DNA of 64,000 nucleotides from positions 3,596,001 to 3,660,000 of the forward strand of contig NZ_JAUSXK010000001.1 in assembly GCF_030815955.1 (NCBI RefSeq), in the 5' to 3' direction. Position 1 is the stretch's first letter, and each line of letters opens with the position of its first letter. The translations under genes were made by a program, and so were the position numbers. The notes under the pieces were generated by a model. It saw nothing but the letters and a program-made list of their open reading frames with translations. It had not been told where the DNA came from and did no database searches. Of this stretch, positions 42,576-51,852 are shown piece after piece. This DNA is from Microbacterium murale (GTDB lineage: Bacteria; Actinomycetota; Actinomycetes; Actinomycetales; Microbacteriaceae).

Positions 42576-43150
42576 GCGTCTCTCGCTTCTTCCTCGACAG
42601 CGCTCCGCAACTGCGTGCGCACCCTTGAGAGACGGTTCCGAACGACACCATGGCTGATCCCGAGCTCATCCGCCGCGGCCTGATACGCATAGCCTTCTGT
42701 CGCGCACAGCCGGAAGACCTCCTGATCGAGCACGCTCAGCGTGCCGATCTCGGCGGCGATCCGCTCCGCGAGCGCGGTGGAGATGATCTGCTCCTCGACG
42801 CTCACCGTGTCGGCGAGGCTCTCGTCCGCGGCATCCGTCGTGTGCGCCTGATCACGCCGTCGCTGGCGAAGACGATTCGCCGCTTGGAAACGGCAGATCG
42901 TCGCCAGCCATGGCACGATCGACGAGCCGACGAGCTGCAGACCAGGGAGCTTTCGCCAGGCGACGACGAACGTCTCCTGGGTCACGTCCTCCGCATCGAC
43001 CGCAGATCGGAGGATGCCATGGGCGATCCAGTAGACCGGGCGAACGTGTGCACGATAGAGCGCGCGGAACGCGCTCTCGTCACCTGATGCGGCGCGCGCC
43101 ACCCAGGCCTGGTCCTCGGATTGCGCGTGGTCTTCGACTAGCTCGGACAT
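42572..43150 (-). CDS. ECF-type RNA polymerase sigma factor
   Basis: A 192-residue sigma-70 family protein. Region 2 spans about residues 20-90 (FRALYRAHVRPVYWIAHGILRSAVDAEDVTQETFVVAWRKLPGL), and region 4 spans about 130-185 (LSVLDQEVFRLCATEGYAYQAAADELGISHGVVRNRLSRVRTQLR). It would redirect RNA polymerase to a stress-type regulon. ATG 43150 follows a GGAG site; an earlier start at 43174 is less likely. It is translationally coupled to the DUF4349 membrane protein, the usual sigma/anti-sigma arrangement. Confidence 0.93.
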   Translation of the reverse strand: MSELVEDHAQSEDQAWVARAASGDESAFRALYRAHVRPVYWIAHGILRSAVDAEDVTQETFVVAWRKLPGLQLVGSSIVPWLATICRFQAANRLRQRRRDQAHTTDAADESLADTVSVEEQIISTALAERIAAEIGTLSVLDQEVFRLCATEGYAYQAAADELGISHGVVRNRLSRVRTQLRSAVEEEARDA

Positions 43151-43259
43151 CCTGCTCCGTTCGGTGTCTCTCACCAGAGAAGTGTCAGGAGATGTCCCAT
43201 CGTCTCAGATGTCATTCGCTCTCGCGTCCGAGTTCCTCAACTGACCGGTCGGTGAGCGT

Positions 43260-45401
43260 TCACGCGGGCAGGCTCGCCATTCTTTCCCACACGCGGTGGC
43301 CAGGGAGCAACCCGAGCAGGGCATCCGCAAGGACAGGCGCGCTGCCCGTCGATACACCTTCGTCCTCTGCACCGAAGGAGACGGAGCCGAAGATGCTCAC
43401 AGCGTCGTCCTCGACCCCTATTCCCTTGCCGTGCCGGAATGCCTCGTCGAGCAGGGCGAGCGCACGTCGGTCGTCCGTCGCTGCGAGAACGATGACGCCG
43501 TCGAGCTCGACACTCGTCGCCGTGTCGAAGCTGCGCTGGACCGGAACGCCCCCGATCATGCCGCCCGTCGGAGCGATCACGAAAGGCAGTACGCCGGCGT
43601 CATGCAGCCTCGTCCGGACTGCGACGAGGTCCGCTTCGTCTGAGTCGGGACTCGCGACGATTCCGACCACACGGCCATCGATGGGCCATTCTCCGCCCAC
43701 CATCCGTAGCGCGGGACTCGGTTCGACATCGGGGAGCTCGATCGACGCGGCGGGCGCCGGCAGTCCGAGGCGTGCAGCCACACCGGCGCACAGGGTCTCG
43801 TCGATGTCTGCAAGATGCTGCAGCTGACGTTCTTTGATCGCCTGCTCGTAGCATTTGCCGAGCTCGAACGCGTAGGCATCGATGATGTGCTGCTGCTCGA
43901 CGCCGGTGAGGCTGCGGAAGAACAGCCTCACCTGCGAGAAGTGGTCGTCGAAGCTGGCGGGCGCTGCGCGCTGAACGCGGCTCTCACCGACGGGAACGGG
44001 AATATCGATGAATGCGTCCTCGCCGGCACCCGCGAGGAATGGACATCCGCCATCCAACGAGTTCGGGTGATACGGCGCGACGCCCCCGTGCACGGCCGAT
44101 TGATGCACGCCGTCGCGCAGCATGTCATTCACGGCAGCGTGCGGTCGATTGATCGGCAGCTGGGCGAAGTTCGGCCCGCCCAGACGCGTGATCTGCGTGT
44201 CGATGTACGAGAACAACCGACCTTGCAGAAGGGGGTCGTTCGTCACATCGACGCCGGGAACGAGGTGTCCGGGGTGAAACGCCACCTGCTCGGTCTCCGC
44301 GAAGTAGTTCATCGGGTTGCGGTCGAGCGTCATCGTGCCGAGCACCTGCAGCGGGGCGAGTTCCTCGGGGACGATCTTGGTGGGATCGAGCAGGTCGATC
44401 CCCTCGAACATCTGATCCTCGTCGTCTGGGAAGACCTGCACGGCGAGGTCCCACTGCGGGAACGCACCGGACTCGATGGCGTCGGCGAGATCGCGGCGGT
44501 GGAAGTCCGGGTCCTTGCCCGCGAGCAGCTGCGCCTCCTCCCAGGTGAGGCCGTGGGTGCCCAGTCGCGGACGCCAGTGGAACTTCACGAGCACCGTTCC
44601 ATCCGCATCGTCGATCATCCGGAAGGTGTGGATTCCGAATCCCTGCATCATGCGGTAGGAGCGAGGAATCCCACGATCGGACATGTTCCAGATCGTGTGG
44701 TGCTGCGCCTCCGTGTGCAGCGAGACGAAGTCCCAGAACGTGTCGTGCGCGGATTGCGCCTGGGGGATCTCGCGATCGGGATGGGGCTTCCCGGCATGGA
44801 TCACGTCCGGGAACTTGATCGCGTCCTGGATGAAGAAGACCGGGATGTTGTTTCCGACGAGATCGTAGACGCCTTCCTCGGTGTAGAACTTCGTCGCGAA
44901 GCCACGGGTGTCGCGTACGGTGTCGGCCGAGCCGCGCGAGCCGAGTACGGTCGAGAAGCGCACGAACACCGGCGTCACGACACCGGGGCGCAGGAAACCA
45001 GCTCGGCTGATCGACGATCCTCGGCCGTTCGACTCGAAGCGGCCGTGGGCGGCAGCGCCGCGCGCGTGGACGGCGCGTTCCGGGATCCGCTCGTGGTCGA
45101 AGTGCGTGATCTTCTCGCGGAGGTGGTGATCCTGGAGGAGGACCGGGCCCCGCGGGCCCGCGGTGAGCGAATGGTCGGTCTCGCGCAACCGCGTACCCTG
45201 CGCCGTCGTGAGTCGGTCGCCCTGCTGGGCGACGGCCTCCTGAGGGTCGGCACTGGGTGCACCCGTCGGCGTACGCACCTCCGGTCCGGTTTGATCGGGC
45301 TTCGGCGGGAGCACCTGGCCGTCGCGCGGTTCGTCCTGCCGTGGTGCGTGCGATGCAGGGCTGCCGGGGAGGGGGATCTCGTGCTCATCGTGCGTGGACA
45401 T
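43260..45401 (-). CDS. katE: Large-subunit (clade 2) heme catalase
   Basis: A 713-residue catalase of the HPII type, well above the roughly 480 residues of small catalases. The catalytic His112 is in [13 protein letters not shown], the Asn is in [14 protein letters not shown] (about 180), and the proximal heme Tyr399 is in [10 protein letters not shown]. The extra C-terminal 150 residues form the flavodoxin/class I amidotransferase-like domain ([20 protein letters not shown]... [27 protein letters not shown]). The N-terminal 60 residues are a loose, Pro-rich arm. It removes hydrogen peroxide in the cytoplasm. AAGGAG lies eight bases before the ATG. It sits alone between an ECF system and a membrane-protein gene. 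Confidence 0.95.
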   Translation of the reverse strand: MSTHDEHEIPLPGSPASHAPRQDEPRDGQVLPPKPDQTGPEVRTPTGAPSADPQEAVAQQGDRLTTAQGTRLRETDHSLTAGPRGPVLLQDHHLREKITHFDHERIPERAVHARGAAAHGRFESNGRGSSISRAGFLRPGVVTPVFVRFSTVLGSRGSADTVRDTRGFATKFYTEEGVYDLVGNNIPVFFIQDAIKFPDVIHAGKPHPDREIPQAQSAHDTFWDFVSLHTEAQHHTIWNMSDRGIPRSYRMMQGFGIHTFRMIDDADGTVLVKFHWRPRLGTHGLTWEEAQLLAGKDPDFHRRDLADAIESGAFPQWDLAVQVFPDDEDQMFEGIDLLDPTKIVPEELAPLQVLGTMTLDRNPMNYFAETEQVAFHPGHLVPGVDVTNDPLLQGRLFSYIDTQITRLGGPNFAQLPINRPHAAVNDMLRDGVHQSAVHGGVAPYHPNSLDGGCPFLAGAGEDAFIDIPVPVGESRVQRAAPASFDDHFSQVRLFFRSLTGVEQQHIIDAYAFELGKCYEQAIKERQLQHLADIDETLCAGVAARLGLPAPAASIELPDVEPSPALRMVGGEWPIDGRVVGIVASPDSDEADLVAVRTRLHDAGVLPFVIAPTGGMIGGVPVQRSFDTATSVELDGVIVLAATDDRRALALLDEAFRHGKGIGVEDDAVSIFGSVSFGAEDEGVSTGSAPVLADALLGLLPGHRVWERMASLPA

Positions 45402-45590
45402 TCGTCTTCTCCTTCGTCATCGGGATGATGACGCCAGCGTGCGTGGAGATCGTTGCCGCAGAGGAGGGGATTGACACATGCGCGGATCGAGGTCTCGGCA
45501 CGAGCTCAGGTGTCGCTCGACGAGCAGGGGAGCACGCGGGAGCGGTGCGCTACGAGCCGCGGTGGGGCTTCGGCGCAGTCGTCGCCCCGA

Positions 45591-46277
45591 TCAGCTCTTC
45601 TCCGCGTGCGCCGCGGCGAGTGTCTGCTGCGACATCCGGTCGATCCACGCCAGCGCCAGCGCGGAGACGATGAACACCATGTGGATCACCACCTGCCAGA
45701 ACACTCCGGTCGGGGTGTAGCTGGCGCCCACCGCGTCCGACCGGACACCGTCCTCGTCCATGTTCCCGACGGCGATGAACGTCTTGAGCAGGTGGATCGA
45801 GGAGATGCCGATGATCGCCATCGCGAGTTTGACCTTGAGCACGTTCGCGTTGACGTGCGAGAGCCACTCCGGTTGATCCGGGTGACCGTCGGTGTTGATG
45901 CGGGAGACGAAGGTCTCGTAGCCGCCAATGATCACCATGATCAGCAGGTTGGCGATCATGACGACATCGATCAGCCCCAGCACGCTGAGCATGATCGTCG
46001 CCTCGTTGATATGGGTGATTCCGCCGATCACGTCATCGACGATGAGGTGATACAGCTCCACCATGAAGACGATGACGTACACGAGCTGCGCGACGATGAG
46101 CCCGATGTACAGCGGCGCCTGCAGCCAGCGGCTGACGAAGATCAGTGAGCCGATCGAACGCGCCCACGGATTACGGGGGGCGGTCTCGAGCGGTGCAGTG
46201 CCGGGCGTGGTCAGTTCTGGCTGAGAAGGCGGAGTCACGTCGACTATTTCACCACGTCTCAAAAGCTCCGCTAACAT
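45591..46277 (-). CDS. YqhA/UPF0114-family membrane protein
   Basis: About 228 residues from the ATG at 46277; a GTG at 46238 is an equal candidate, since no clear ribosome site exists. The conserved core starts with RSIGSLIFVSRWLQAPLYIGLIVAQLVYVIVFMVELYHLI and continues through VMIANLLIMVIIGGYETFVSRIN and LKVKLAMAIIGISSIHLLKTFI, giving four spans, the typical YqhA pattern. The function of this family is unsettled. It is divergent from terC. The segment 45402-45590 between it and catalase shows no gene or clear signal. Confidence 0.85.
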   Translation of the reverse strand: MLAELLRRGEIVDVTPPSQPELTTPGTAPLETAPRNPWARSIGSLIFVSRWLQAPLYIGLIVAQLVYVIVFMVELYHLIVDDVIGGITHINEATIMLSVLGLIDVVMIANLLIMVIIGGYETFVSRINTDGHPDQPEWLSHVNANVLKVKLAMAIIGISSIHLLKTFIAVGNMDEDGVRSDAVGASYTPTGVFWQVVIHMVFIVSALALAWIDRMSQQTLAAAHAEKS

Positions 46278-46422
46278 TGAGTTCGCGAGAGGGAGTATCC
46301 CGAATTTCACGCGATCGTCATCACGAGCATCAAGAATGCTGCTCCGGGCGCGTGACGCACGTCAGTGCGGGGGAGAGACTTTCGGCCTATTCCCGACCTC
46401 TCTCGAAAGGTGCTGTGCACCG

Positions 46423-47412
46423 TTGAACATCCCCGTGTGGTTCGAGATCACCTCGCTGGTGGTCCTGACCGTCATCCTCATCGCTGACCTGCTTCTCATC
46501 CTGAAGCGCCCGCACATCCCATCCACGAAGGAATCCAGCCTCTGGGTCGCGTTCTATGTGACGCTCGCCTTGATCTTCGCTGTGGTGCTGTTCTTCATCG
46601 GCGACGCGAAGACCTCGCTGGACTTCCTCACCGGCTGGGCGATGGAGTACAGCCTCTCCATCGACAACCTGTTCGTGTTCGTGTTGATCATGACTCAGTT
46701 CTCGGTGCCGCGCCGCTATCAGCAGGAAGCGCTGATGGTGGGCATCATCATCGCGCTGATCCTCCGCGCGGTCTTCATCCTCATCGTCGGAGCCGCAGTC
46801 GAGCATCTGAGTCCGATCTTCTACCTGTTCGGTGCGTTCCTCGTCTTCACCGCGATCCGTCAGGCGATGCCAGACAAGCACGAAGAGGACGAGCAGACCG
46901 AGAACTTCATCATCCGGATGCTCCGTCGTGGCATCGACATCAGCGACGATTACGACGGATCGAAGATCCGCACCGTCGTCAACGGCAAGAAGATCTGGAC
47001 GCCGATGCTCATCGTGTTCGTCTCGCTCGGCGTGACGGACCTGATGTTCGCGGTCGACTCGATCCCTGCCATCTTCGGCGTCACCCAGGATCCGTTCATC
47101 GTCTTCACCGCGAACCTGTTCGCCCTGATGGGACTACGTCAGCTCTACTTCCTGCTCGGCGACCTGCTCGAGAAGCTCAAGTACCTGCACTACGGCGTCG
47201 CGTTCATCCTCGGCTTCATCGGAGTGAAGCTCATCCTGCACGCCATGCACGAGAACGAACTGCCGTTCATCAACGGCGGACACCCGATCGAGTGGGCGCC
47301 GGACATCAACAACTGGGTGTCGCTCGGTGTGATCTTCGCGTCCATGGCCGTCGCGACCATCGCCAGCCTCATCTCGTCGTCGCGGGAGAAGCGGGCGGCT
47401 CTGAGCGAGTGA
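46423..47412 (+). CDS. TerC-family integral membrane protein
   Basis: A 329-residue protein with about nine spans. The signature Asp residues lie inside spans in EYSLSIDNLFVFVLIM (about 72-87) and DLMFAVDSIPAIFGVT (about 205-220), the paired motifs typical of TerC/Alx proteins involved in manganese export or metalation of secreted proteins. The most likely start is TTG 46423 (NIPVWFEITSLVV), with AAAGG twelve bases upstream; the frame is open back to 46336, but that part is polar and atypical. It is transcribed alone. leuC follows from its own promoter. Confidence 0.9.
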   Translation: MNIPVWFEITSLVVLTVILIADLLLILKRPHIPSTKESSLWVAFYVTLALIFAVVLFFIGDAKTSLDFLTGWAMEYSLSIDNLFVFVLIMTQFSVPRRYQQEALMVGIIIALILRAVFILIVGAAVEHLSPIFYLFGAFLVFTAIRQAMPDKHEEDEQTENFIIRMLRRGIDISDDYDGSKIRTVVNGKKIWTPMLIVFVSLGVTDLMFAVDSIPAIFGVTQDPFIVFTANLFALMGLRQLYFLLGDLLEKLKYLHYGVAFILGFIGVKLILHAMHENELPFINGGHPIEWAPDINNWVSLGVIFASMAVATIASLISSSREKRAALSE

Positions 47413-47467
47413 GGATCGTCGGCGTCGCTTCGTGACGTCGACGCGCGGACCACCCGTCGCTGCGGTG

Positions 47468-47473
47468 TAAACT
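47468..47473 (+). promoter_or_regulatory. -10 box of the leuC leader transcript
   Basis: TAAACT ends seven bases before the ATG of the leader peptide, so the mRNA should start at or next to that ATG. Confidence 0.6.
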
Positions 47474-47480
47474 GACCGGC

Positions 47481-47531
47481 ATGCGGCGGGTGTTCCTTCT
47501 CCTTAGTGGCCGCGACGAGAGCTCGAACTAG
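47481..47531 (+). CDS. Leucine-rich leader peptide of the leuCD operon
   Basis: A 16-codon open frame ([16 protein letters not shown], stop TAG 47529-47531) ends 56 bases before leuC. Three consecutive leucine codons (CTT CTC CTT, 47496-47504) precede the left arm of a hairpin, the hallmark of attenuation by ribosome stalling on scarce leucyl-tRNA. It appears to be translated from a leaderless mRNA whose -10 is TAAACT. Leader peptides of this kind are known before leucine and other amino-acid operons in actinobacteria. That this copy is functional is inference. Confidence 0.75.
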   Translation: MRRVFLLLSGRDESSN

Positions 47532-47547
47532 GCCTTCCTCGTCGCGG
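47510..47547 (+). promoter_or_regulatory. Attenuator hairpin in the leuC leader
   Basis: CCGCGACGAG (47510-47519) pairs perfectly over 10 bp with CTCGTCGCGG (47538-47547). It overlaps the last third of the leader peptide. A further weak stem (TCCAG 47550-47554 with CTGGA 47574-47578), or pairing of the leucine-codon region (TCTCC) with GGAGA (47576-47580), could hide the leuC ribosome binding site. Confidence 0.7.
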
Positions 47548-47587
47548 AGTCCAGTGTGGCCGACCACCGACTTCTGGAGAGTACAAC

Positions 47588-49045
47588 ATGATCTCAGCTG
47601 CCCCCACCGCCTCTTCGACTCCTCGCACACTCGCCGAGAAGGTCTGGGATGACCATCTCGTCGTGAAGGGCGAGAACGGCGAACCCGACCTGATCTACAT
47701 CGATCTGCACCTGGTGCACGAGGTGACGAGCCCGCAGGCGTTCGACGGACTTCGCACCGAAGGACGACCGCTGCGCAGAGTCGATCTGACGATCGCCACC
47801 GAAGACCACAACACGCCGACGCTCGAGATCGACAAGCCGATCGCCGACCTCACCAGCCGTACCCAGATCGAGACGCTGCGGCGCAATGCCGAGGAGTTCG
47901 GTGTGCGCATCCACTCCCTGGGTGACGCGGAACAGGGCATCGTGCACGTCGTCGGGCCCCAACTGGGTCTCACCATGCCCGGCATCACCGTCGTGTGCGG
48001 TGACTCGCACACCTCGACGCACGGCGCGTTCGGAGCGATGGCATTCGGCATCGGCACCAGCGAGGTCGAGCACGTCATGGCGACCCAGACGCTGCCGCTC
48101 AAGCCGTTCAAGACCATGGCGATCACCGTCGAGGGCGAGCTCAAGCCCGGCGTGAGCGCGAAGGACATCATCCTCGCCGTGATCGCGAAGATCGGCACCG
48201 GCGGCGGACAGGGCTATGTGCTCGAGTTCCGCGGCAGCGCCATCCGTGCCCTCTCGATGGAGGGGCGCATGACGATCTGCAACATGTCGATCGAGGCGGG
48301 CGCCCGCGCGGGGATGGTCGCGCCCGACGACACGACCTTCGCCTACCTCAAGGGGCGTGCGCATGCACCAGAGGGACAGGACTGGGAGGATGCCGTCGCC
48401 TACTGGCGCACACTGCCCACCGACGAGGGCGCGACGTTCGACGCCGAGGTCCTGATCGATGCGAATGAGCTCGAACCGTTCGTGACGTGGGGCACCAACC
48501 CGGGACAGGGCACCTCGCTCTCCTCTTCGGTGCCGGATCCGGCCGACATCGCGGACCCGAACGAGCGCGTCGCCGCAGAGCGTGCGCTGCAGTACATGGA
48601 TCTCGCACCGGGAACGCCTCTCAAGGAGGTGCCGGTGGATGCCGTTTTCATGGGATCGTGCACGAACAGCCGCATCGAGGACCTGCGCGCGTTCGCATCG
48701 GTCATCAAGGGGCGCAAGAAGGCCGAAGGCGTGCGTGTCATGGTTGTCCCGGGGTCTGCTCGGGTGCGGCTCGAGGCAGAGGCCGAGGGCATCGACCAGA
48801 TCGTCAAGGACTTCGGCGCGGAGTGGCGCTTCGCCGGCTGCTCGATGTGCCTGGGTATGAATCCGGATCAGTTGGCACCGGGGGAGCGCTGCGCATCCAC
48901 GTCGAACCGCAACTTCGAAGGGCGCCAGGGCAAGGGCGGTCGAACCCACCTCGTCTCGCCGCTGGTCGCGGCGGCGACCGCCGTGCGCGGCACGCTGTCG
49001 AGCCCGAGCGACCTGGAATCCGCCCGCGAACTGGTAGGAGCCTGA
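47588..49045 (+). CDS. leuC: 3-isopropylmalate dehydratase, large subunit
   Basis: A 485-residue aconitase-family subunit that, with LeuD, isomerises 2- to 3-isopropylmalate. Typical features are [31 protein letters not shown] at the start, [16 protein letters not shown] (about 135-150) and the [4Fe-4S] cysteines in [14 protein letters not shown] (about 355) and [11 protein letters not shown] (about 417-427). TGGAGAG lies seven bases before the ATG. A leucine-rich leader peptide and hairpins precede it. leuD follows after two bases. leuB is 29 kb upstream and leuA is not in the window. Confidence 0.98.
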   Translation: MISAAPTASSTPRTLAEKVWDDHLVVKGENGEPDLIYIDLHLVHEVTSPQAFDGLRTEGRPLRRVDLTIATEDHNTPTLEIDKPIADLTSRTQIETLRRNAEEFGVRIHSLGDAEQGIVHVVGPQLGLTMPGITVVCGDSHTSTHGAFGAMAFGIGTSEVEHVMATQTLPLKPFKTMAITVEGELKPGVSAKDIILAVIAKIGTGGGQGYVLEFRGSAIRALSMEGRMTICNMSIEAGARAGMVAPDDTTFAYLKGRAHAPEGQDWEDAVAYWRTLPTDEGATFDAEVLIDANELEPFVTWGTNPGQGTSLSSSVPDPADIADPNERVAAERALQYMDLAPGTPLKEVPVDAVFMGSCTNSRIEDLRAFASVIKGRKKAEGVRVMVVPGSARVRLEAEAEGIDQIVKDFGAEWRFAGCSMCLGMNPDQLAPGERCASTSNRNFEGRQGKGGRTHLVSPLVAAATAVRGTLSSPSDLESARELVGA

Positions 49046-49047
49046 TC

Positions 49048-49644
49048 ATGGAGAAGTTCACCACTCACACCGGCATCGCCGCCCCGATGAAGCGCTCGAA
49101 CGTCGACACGGATCAGATCATCCCCGCGGTCTTCCTGAAGCGGGTCACGAAGACCGGCTTCGAGGACGCGCTGTTCCACGCGTGGCGGCAGGACCCGGAG
49201 TTCGTGCTGAACCAGCCTGCTTTCCACGGCGCATCCGTGCTCGTCGCCGGACCGGATTTCGGTACCGGGTCCAGTCGGGAGCACGCGGTCTGGGCGTTGC
49301 GCGATTTCGGCTTCAAGGTCGTCCTGAGCACGCGATTCGGTGACATCTTCCGCGGCAACTCGGGCAAGCAGGGCCTGCTCGCCGCGACCATCTCCGAAGC
49401 CGATCTCGACGGAATCTGGGCGGAGATCGACGCGAATCCAGGGGCGGAGATCACAGTCGACCTCGAGGCGCGCACCGCCGCTATCGGCGATCTCCGAGCC
49501 GCCATCGAGATCGACGATTACACTAGATGGCGGCTCCTTGAAGGGCTCGATGACATCGGGCTCACGCTGCGCAACGAAGACAAGATCGCGCAGTTCGAGG
49601 CCCGCCGCGAGTCGTGGCGGCCACGTACGCTCCCTGTCCGCTGA
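49048..49644 (+). CDS. leuD: 3-isopropylmalate dehydratase, small subunit
   Basis: A 198-residue small subunit (swivelling domain) of isopropylmalate isomerase. [32 protein letters not shown] is the usual opening, and the substrate-contact loop [17 protein letters not shown] is near residues 66-82. TAGGAG precedes the ATG by eight bases. It lies two bases after leuC and is certainly co-transcribed. A stem-loop in the spacer to murA may mark the operon end. Confidence 0.98.
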   Translation: MEKFTTHTGIAAPMKRSNVDTDQIIPAVFLKRVTKTGFEDALFHAWRQDPEFVLNQPAFHGASVLVAGPDFGTGSSREHAVWALRDFGFKVVLSTRFGDIFRGNSGKQGLLAATISEADLDGIWAEIDANPGAEITVDLEARTAAIGDLRAAIEIDDYTRWRLLEGLDDIGLTLRNEDKIAQFEARRESWRPRTLPVR

Positions 49645-49663
49645 CACCGAGCACATCGTGAGC

Positions 49664-49681
49664 CTGGAGCATCCGCTCCAG
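49664..49681 (+). terminator. Stem-loop between leuD and murA
   Basis: A 7-bp perfect stem (CTGGAGC / GCTCCAG) with a four-base loop 20 bp after leuD. Without a T-run its strength is uncertain. Confidence 0.4.
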
Positions 49682-49723
49682 CGGCAGATGCCGCGTCCAT
49701 GACCATGAAGTGAGGCTCCTCGA

Positions 49724-51091
49724 ATGACGACAACCGTGCGCGCTGAGCTTCCAGAGGGAGTTCCTGCTTTGACCGGAGATGTGCTGGCAATCCGAGGTGG
49801 ACGGCCGCTGCGCGGCCGCGTCGATGTGAAGGGTGCGAAGAACCTCGCCACGAAGGCGATGGTCGCTTCTCTCCTCGGCGAGGACACCAGCATCCTGCGA
49901 GACGTGCCCGGCATCAGCGATGTCGCCGTCGTGCGCTCACTGCTCGAAGTGCACGGCGTTCGTGTCAGCGAAGGCGATGAGGTCGGCTCGCTGGTCCTCG
50001 ACCCCAGCGATGTGGAATCAGCGCACATGGAGGAGATCGACGCGCACGCTGGTGCGTCGCGCATCCCGATCCTGTTCTGCGGCCCGCTGCTGCACCGCCT
50101 GGGTCAGGCATTCATCCCGGACCTCGGCGGCTGCCGCATCGGCGACCGACCGATCGACTTCCACCTCGATGCACTTCGCAAGTTCGGCGCCATCGTGGAG
50201 AAGCTTCCCAGTGGCATCAGGCTGTCGACGCAGGGCGGACGCCTGCACGGCGCGAACATCCACCTTCCGTACCCGAGCGTGGGCGCCACCGAGCAGGTGC
50301 TGCTGACCGCCGTGCGTGCCGAGGGCACCACCGAGCTGCGCAACGCGGCCATCGAGCCCGAGATCATGGATCTCATCGCGGTGCTGCAGAAGATGGGCGC
50401 GATCATCTCGTACGAGCCCAACCGCGTGATCCTCATCGAGGGCGTGGAGACGCTGCGCGGCTACGATCACCGTTCGATCTTCGATCGCAACGAGGCGGCG
50501 TCCTGGGCTTCTGCTGCGCTCGCGACCGACGGCGAGATCTTCGTCGGCGGCGCCAAGCAGCAGGAGATGCTGACCTTCCTCAACGTCTTCCGCAAGGCAG
50601 GCGGCTGGTTCGACGTGAAGGAGGACGGCATCCTCTTCCGTCGCGGTGGTGAGCTGCAGCCCGTGGTCGTGGAGACCGACGTGCACCCCGGATTCATGAC
50701 TGACTGGCAGCAGCCGCTCGTCGTCGCTCTCACGCAGGCGAAGGGACGCTCGGTCGTGCACGAGACGGTGTACGAGAACCGGATGGGCTTCACCGATGCA
50801 CTCGTGAAGATGGGCGCCGACATCGTGGTGCACCCGCACGGACTTCAGGACGGCCCGCGCCGTGTGCCGCGCCGCGAACTGGAGCAGGCAGCGGTCATCA
50901 CCGGCCCGACGCCACTGCACGCCGCTGACATCGTCGTACCGGACCTGCGTGGCGGCTACAGCCACGTCATCGCCGCGCTCACGGCGGAGGGCGAATCGCA
51001 GGTGTCCGGCGTTGACATCCTCAGCCGCGGTTACGAGAAGTTCCTCGCGAAGCTCGACGCCCTCGGCGCCGACTTCGACGTCGTCCGGTGA
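49724..51091 (+). CDS. murA: UDP-N-acetylglucosamine 1-carboxyvinyltransferase
   Basis: A 455-residue EPSP-synthase-fold enzyme that transfers enolpyruvate to UDP-GlcNAc, the first committed step of peptidoglycan synthesis. RGGRPLRGRVDVKGAKNLATKAMVASLL opens the first domain (the KN motif). The catalytic loop LGGCRIGDRPIDFH contains the PEP-binding Cys, so fosfomycin sensitivity is expected in principle. VETDVHPGFMTDWQQPLVVALTQAKG and DGPRRVPRRE near 385 belong to domain two. The long N-terminal stretch (25 residues before RGG) is typical of actinobacteria. Its stop overlaps the GTG of plsC. Confidence 0.95.
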   Translation: MTTTVRAELPEGVPALTGDVLAIRGGRPLRGRVDVKGAKNLATKAMVASLLGEDTSILRDVPGISDVAVVRSLLEVHGVRVSEGDEVGSLVLDPSDVESAHMEEIDAHAGASRIPILFCGPLLHRLGQAFIPDLGGCRIGDRPIDFHLDALRKFGAIVEKLPSGIRLSTQGGRLHGANIHLPYPSVGATEQVLLTAVRAEGTTELRNAAIEPEIMDLIAVLQKMGAIISYEPNRVILIEGVETLRGYDHRSIFDRNEAASWASAALATDGEIFVGGAKQQEMLTFLNVFRKAGGWFDVKEDGILFRRGGELQPVVVETDVHPGFMTDWQQPLVVALTQAKGRSVVHETVYENRMGFTDALVKMGADIVVHPHGLQDGPRRVPRRELEQAAVITGPTPLHAADIVVPDLRGGYSHVIAALTAEGESQVSGVDILSRGYEKFLAKLDALGADFDVVR

Positions 51092-51852
51092 CAGCGATGG
51101 GCTCCCGGTCACCCGAGAAGTCCCGCCCGAGTCCGTTCTGGCCGCTCGCGGCGATCGTCGTGCCGGCGGTCGGCTATCTGGCGAAGATCGAGATCCGGAA
51201 CAAGGAGAAGCTGCCGGCCAAGGGCGCGTTCGTGCTCGCGCCGAACCATTACTCGGAGTTCGACCCGCTCATCGTCGCAGCGGCCGTGTGGCGGCTCGGG
51301 CGTGCGCCGCGTTTCATGGCGAAGGAGAGCCTGTTCCGCGTGCCGGTCTTCGGCTGGCTGATGCGCAAGATGGGGATGGTGCCGGTTGCAAGGGCGACCT
51401 CTGCGGCGGCGGCGAAGCAGACCATCGAGCAATCGCGAGCTCTTGTGGCGAACGAGCGCGGCGTGATCGTCTACCCGGAAGGCACGCTCACCCGGGATCC
51501 CGACCTGTGGCCGATGCGCGGGAAGTCCGGTGCAGTGCGGCTCGCCCTGGCCGGCGGCATCCCGCTCATCCCGGTGGCGCAGTGGGGCACTCAGCACATC
51601 ATGGGCAGGTACGAGAAGGGGCTGAGCCTCTGGCCACCGCGCAAGCGTGTTCAGGTGCTCTTCGGCGACCCTGTCGACATCTCTGATCTGAGCGGCCGTG
51701 CGGGGGAGCAGGCGGCGCTGAACGAGGCCACCAATCGGCTGATGAACGCGATCACCGCTTTGCTCGAAGAGCTGCGCGGGGAGAAGGCACCTGCGACGCG
51801 CTGGAATCCGGCCGAGCACGGCCAGAAGGAGACCGGACGCCTTGACTCGTAA
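51088..51852 (+). CDS. plsC: 1-acyl-glycerol-3-phosphate acyltransferase (PlsC family)
   Basis: A 254-residue acyltransferase of phospholipid synthesis. The catalytic HX4D box is NHYSEFD (about residues 53-59), the second box is FRVPVFGWLMRKMGMVPVAR, and the phosphate-binding motif is YPEGTLTRD (about 132-140). A hydrophobic N-terminal segment (FWPLAAIVVPAVGYL) can anchor it to the membrane. The GTG start overlaps the murA stop by four bases, and its own end overlaps gpsA by eleven bases, linking cell-wall and lipid precursor genes. The next gene supplies its glycerol-phosphate precursor. Confidence 0.92.
   Translation: MTAMGSRSPEKSRPSPFWPLAAIVVPAVGYLAKIEIRNKEKLPAKGAFVLAPNHYSEFDPLIVAAAVWRLGRAPRFMAKESLFRVPVFGWLMRKMGMVPVARATSAAAAKQTIEQSRALVANERGVIVYPEGTLTRDPDLWPMRGKSGAVRLALAGGIPLIPVAQWGTQHIMGRYEKGLSLWPPRKRVQVLFGDPVDISDLSGRAGEQAALNEATNRLMNAITALLEELRGEKAPATRWNPAEHGQKETGRLDS

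Noticed and set aside
43815..45428. 537-codon plus-strand frame over the catalase gene
   Set aside because: There are no motifs, and it is antisense to a complete catalase with all catalytic residues.
45402..45590. Small gene between catalase and the YqhA-like gene
   Set aside because: The open frame there has no family resemblance and runs into the YqhA-like gene antisense.
46311..46422. yybP-ykoY (manganese) riboswitch before terC
   Set aside because: TerC genes often have one, and GGGGGAG occurs here, but I could not fit the paired core or the conserved loops. An Rfam search would decide.
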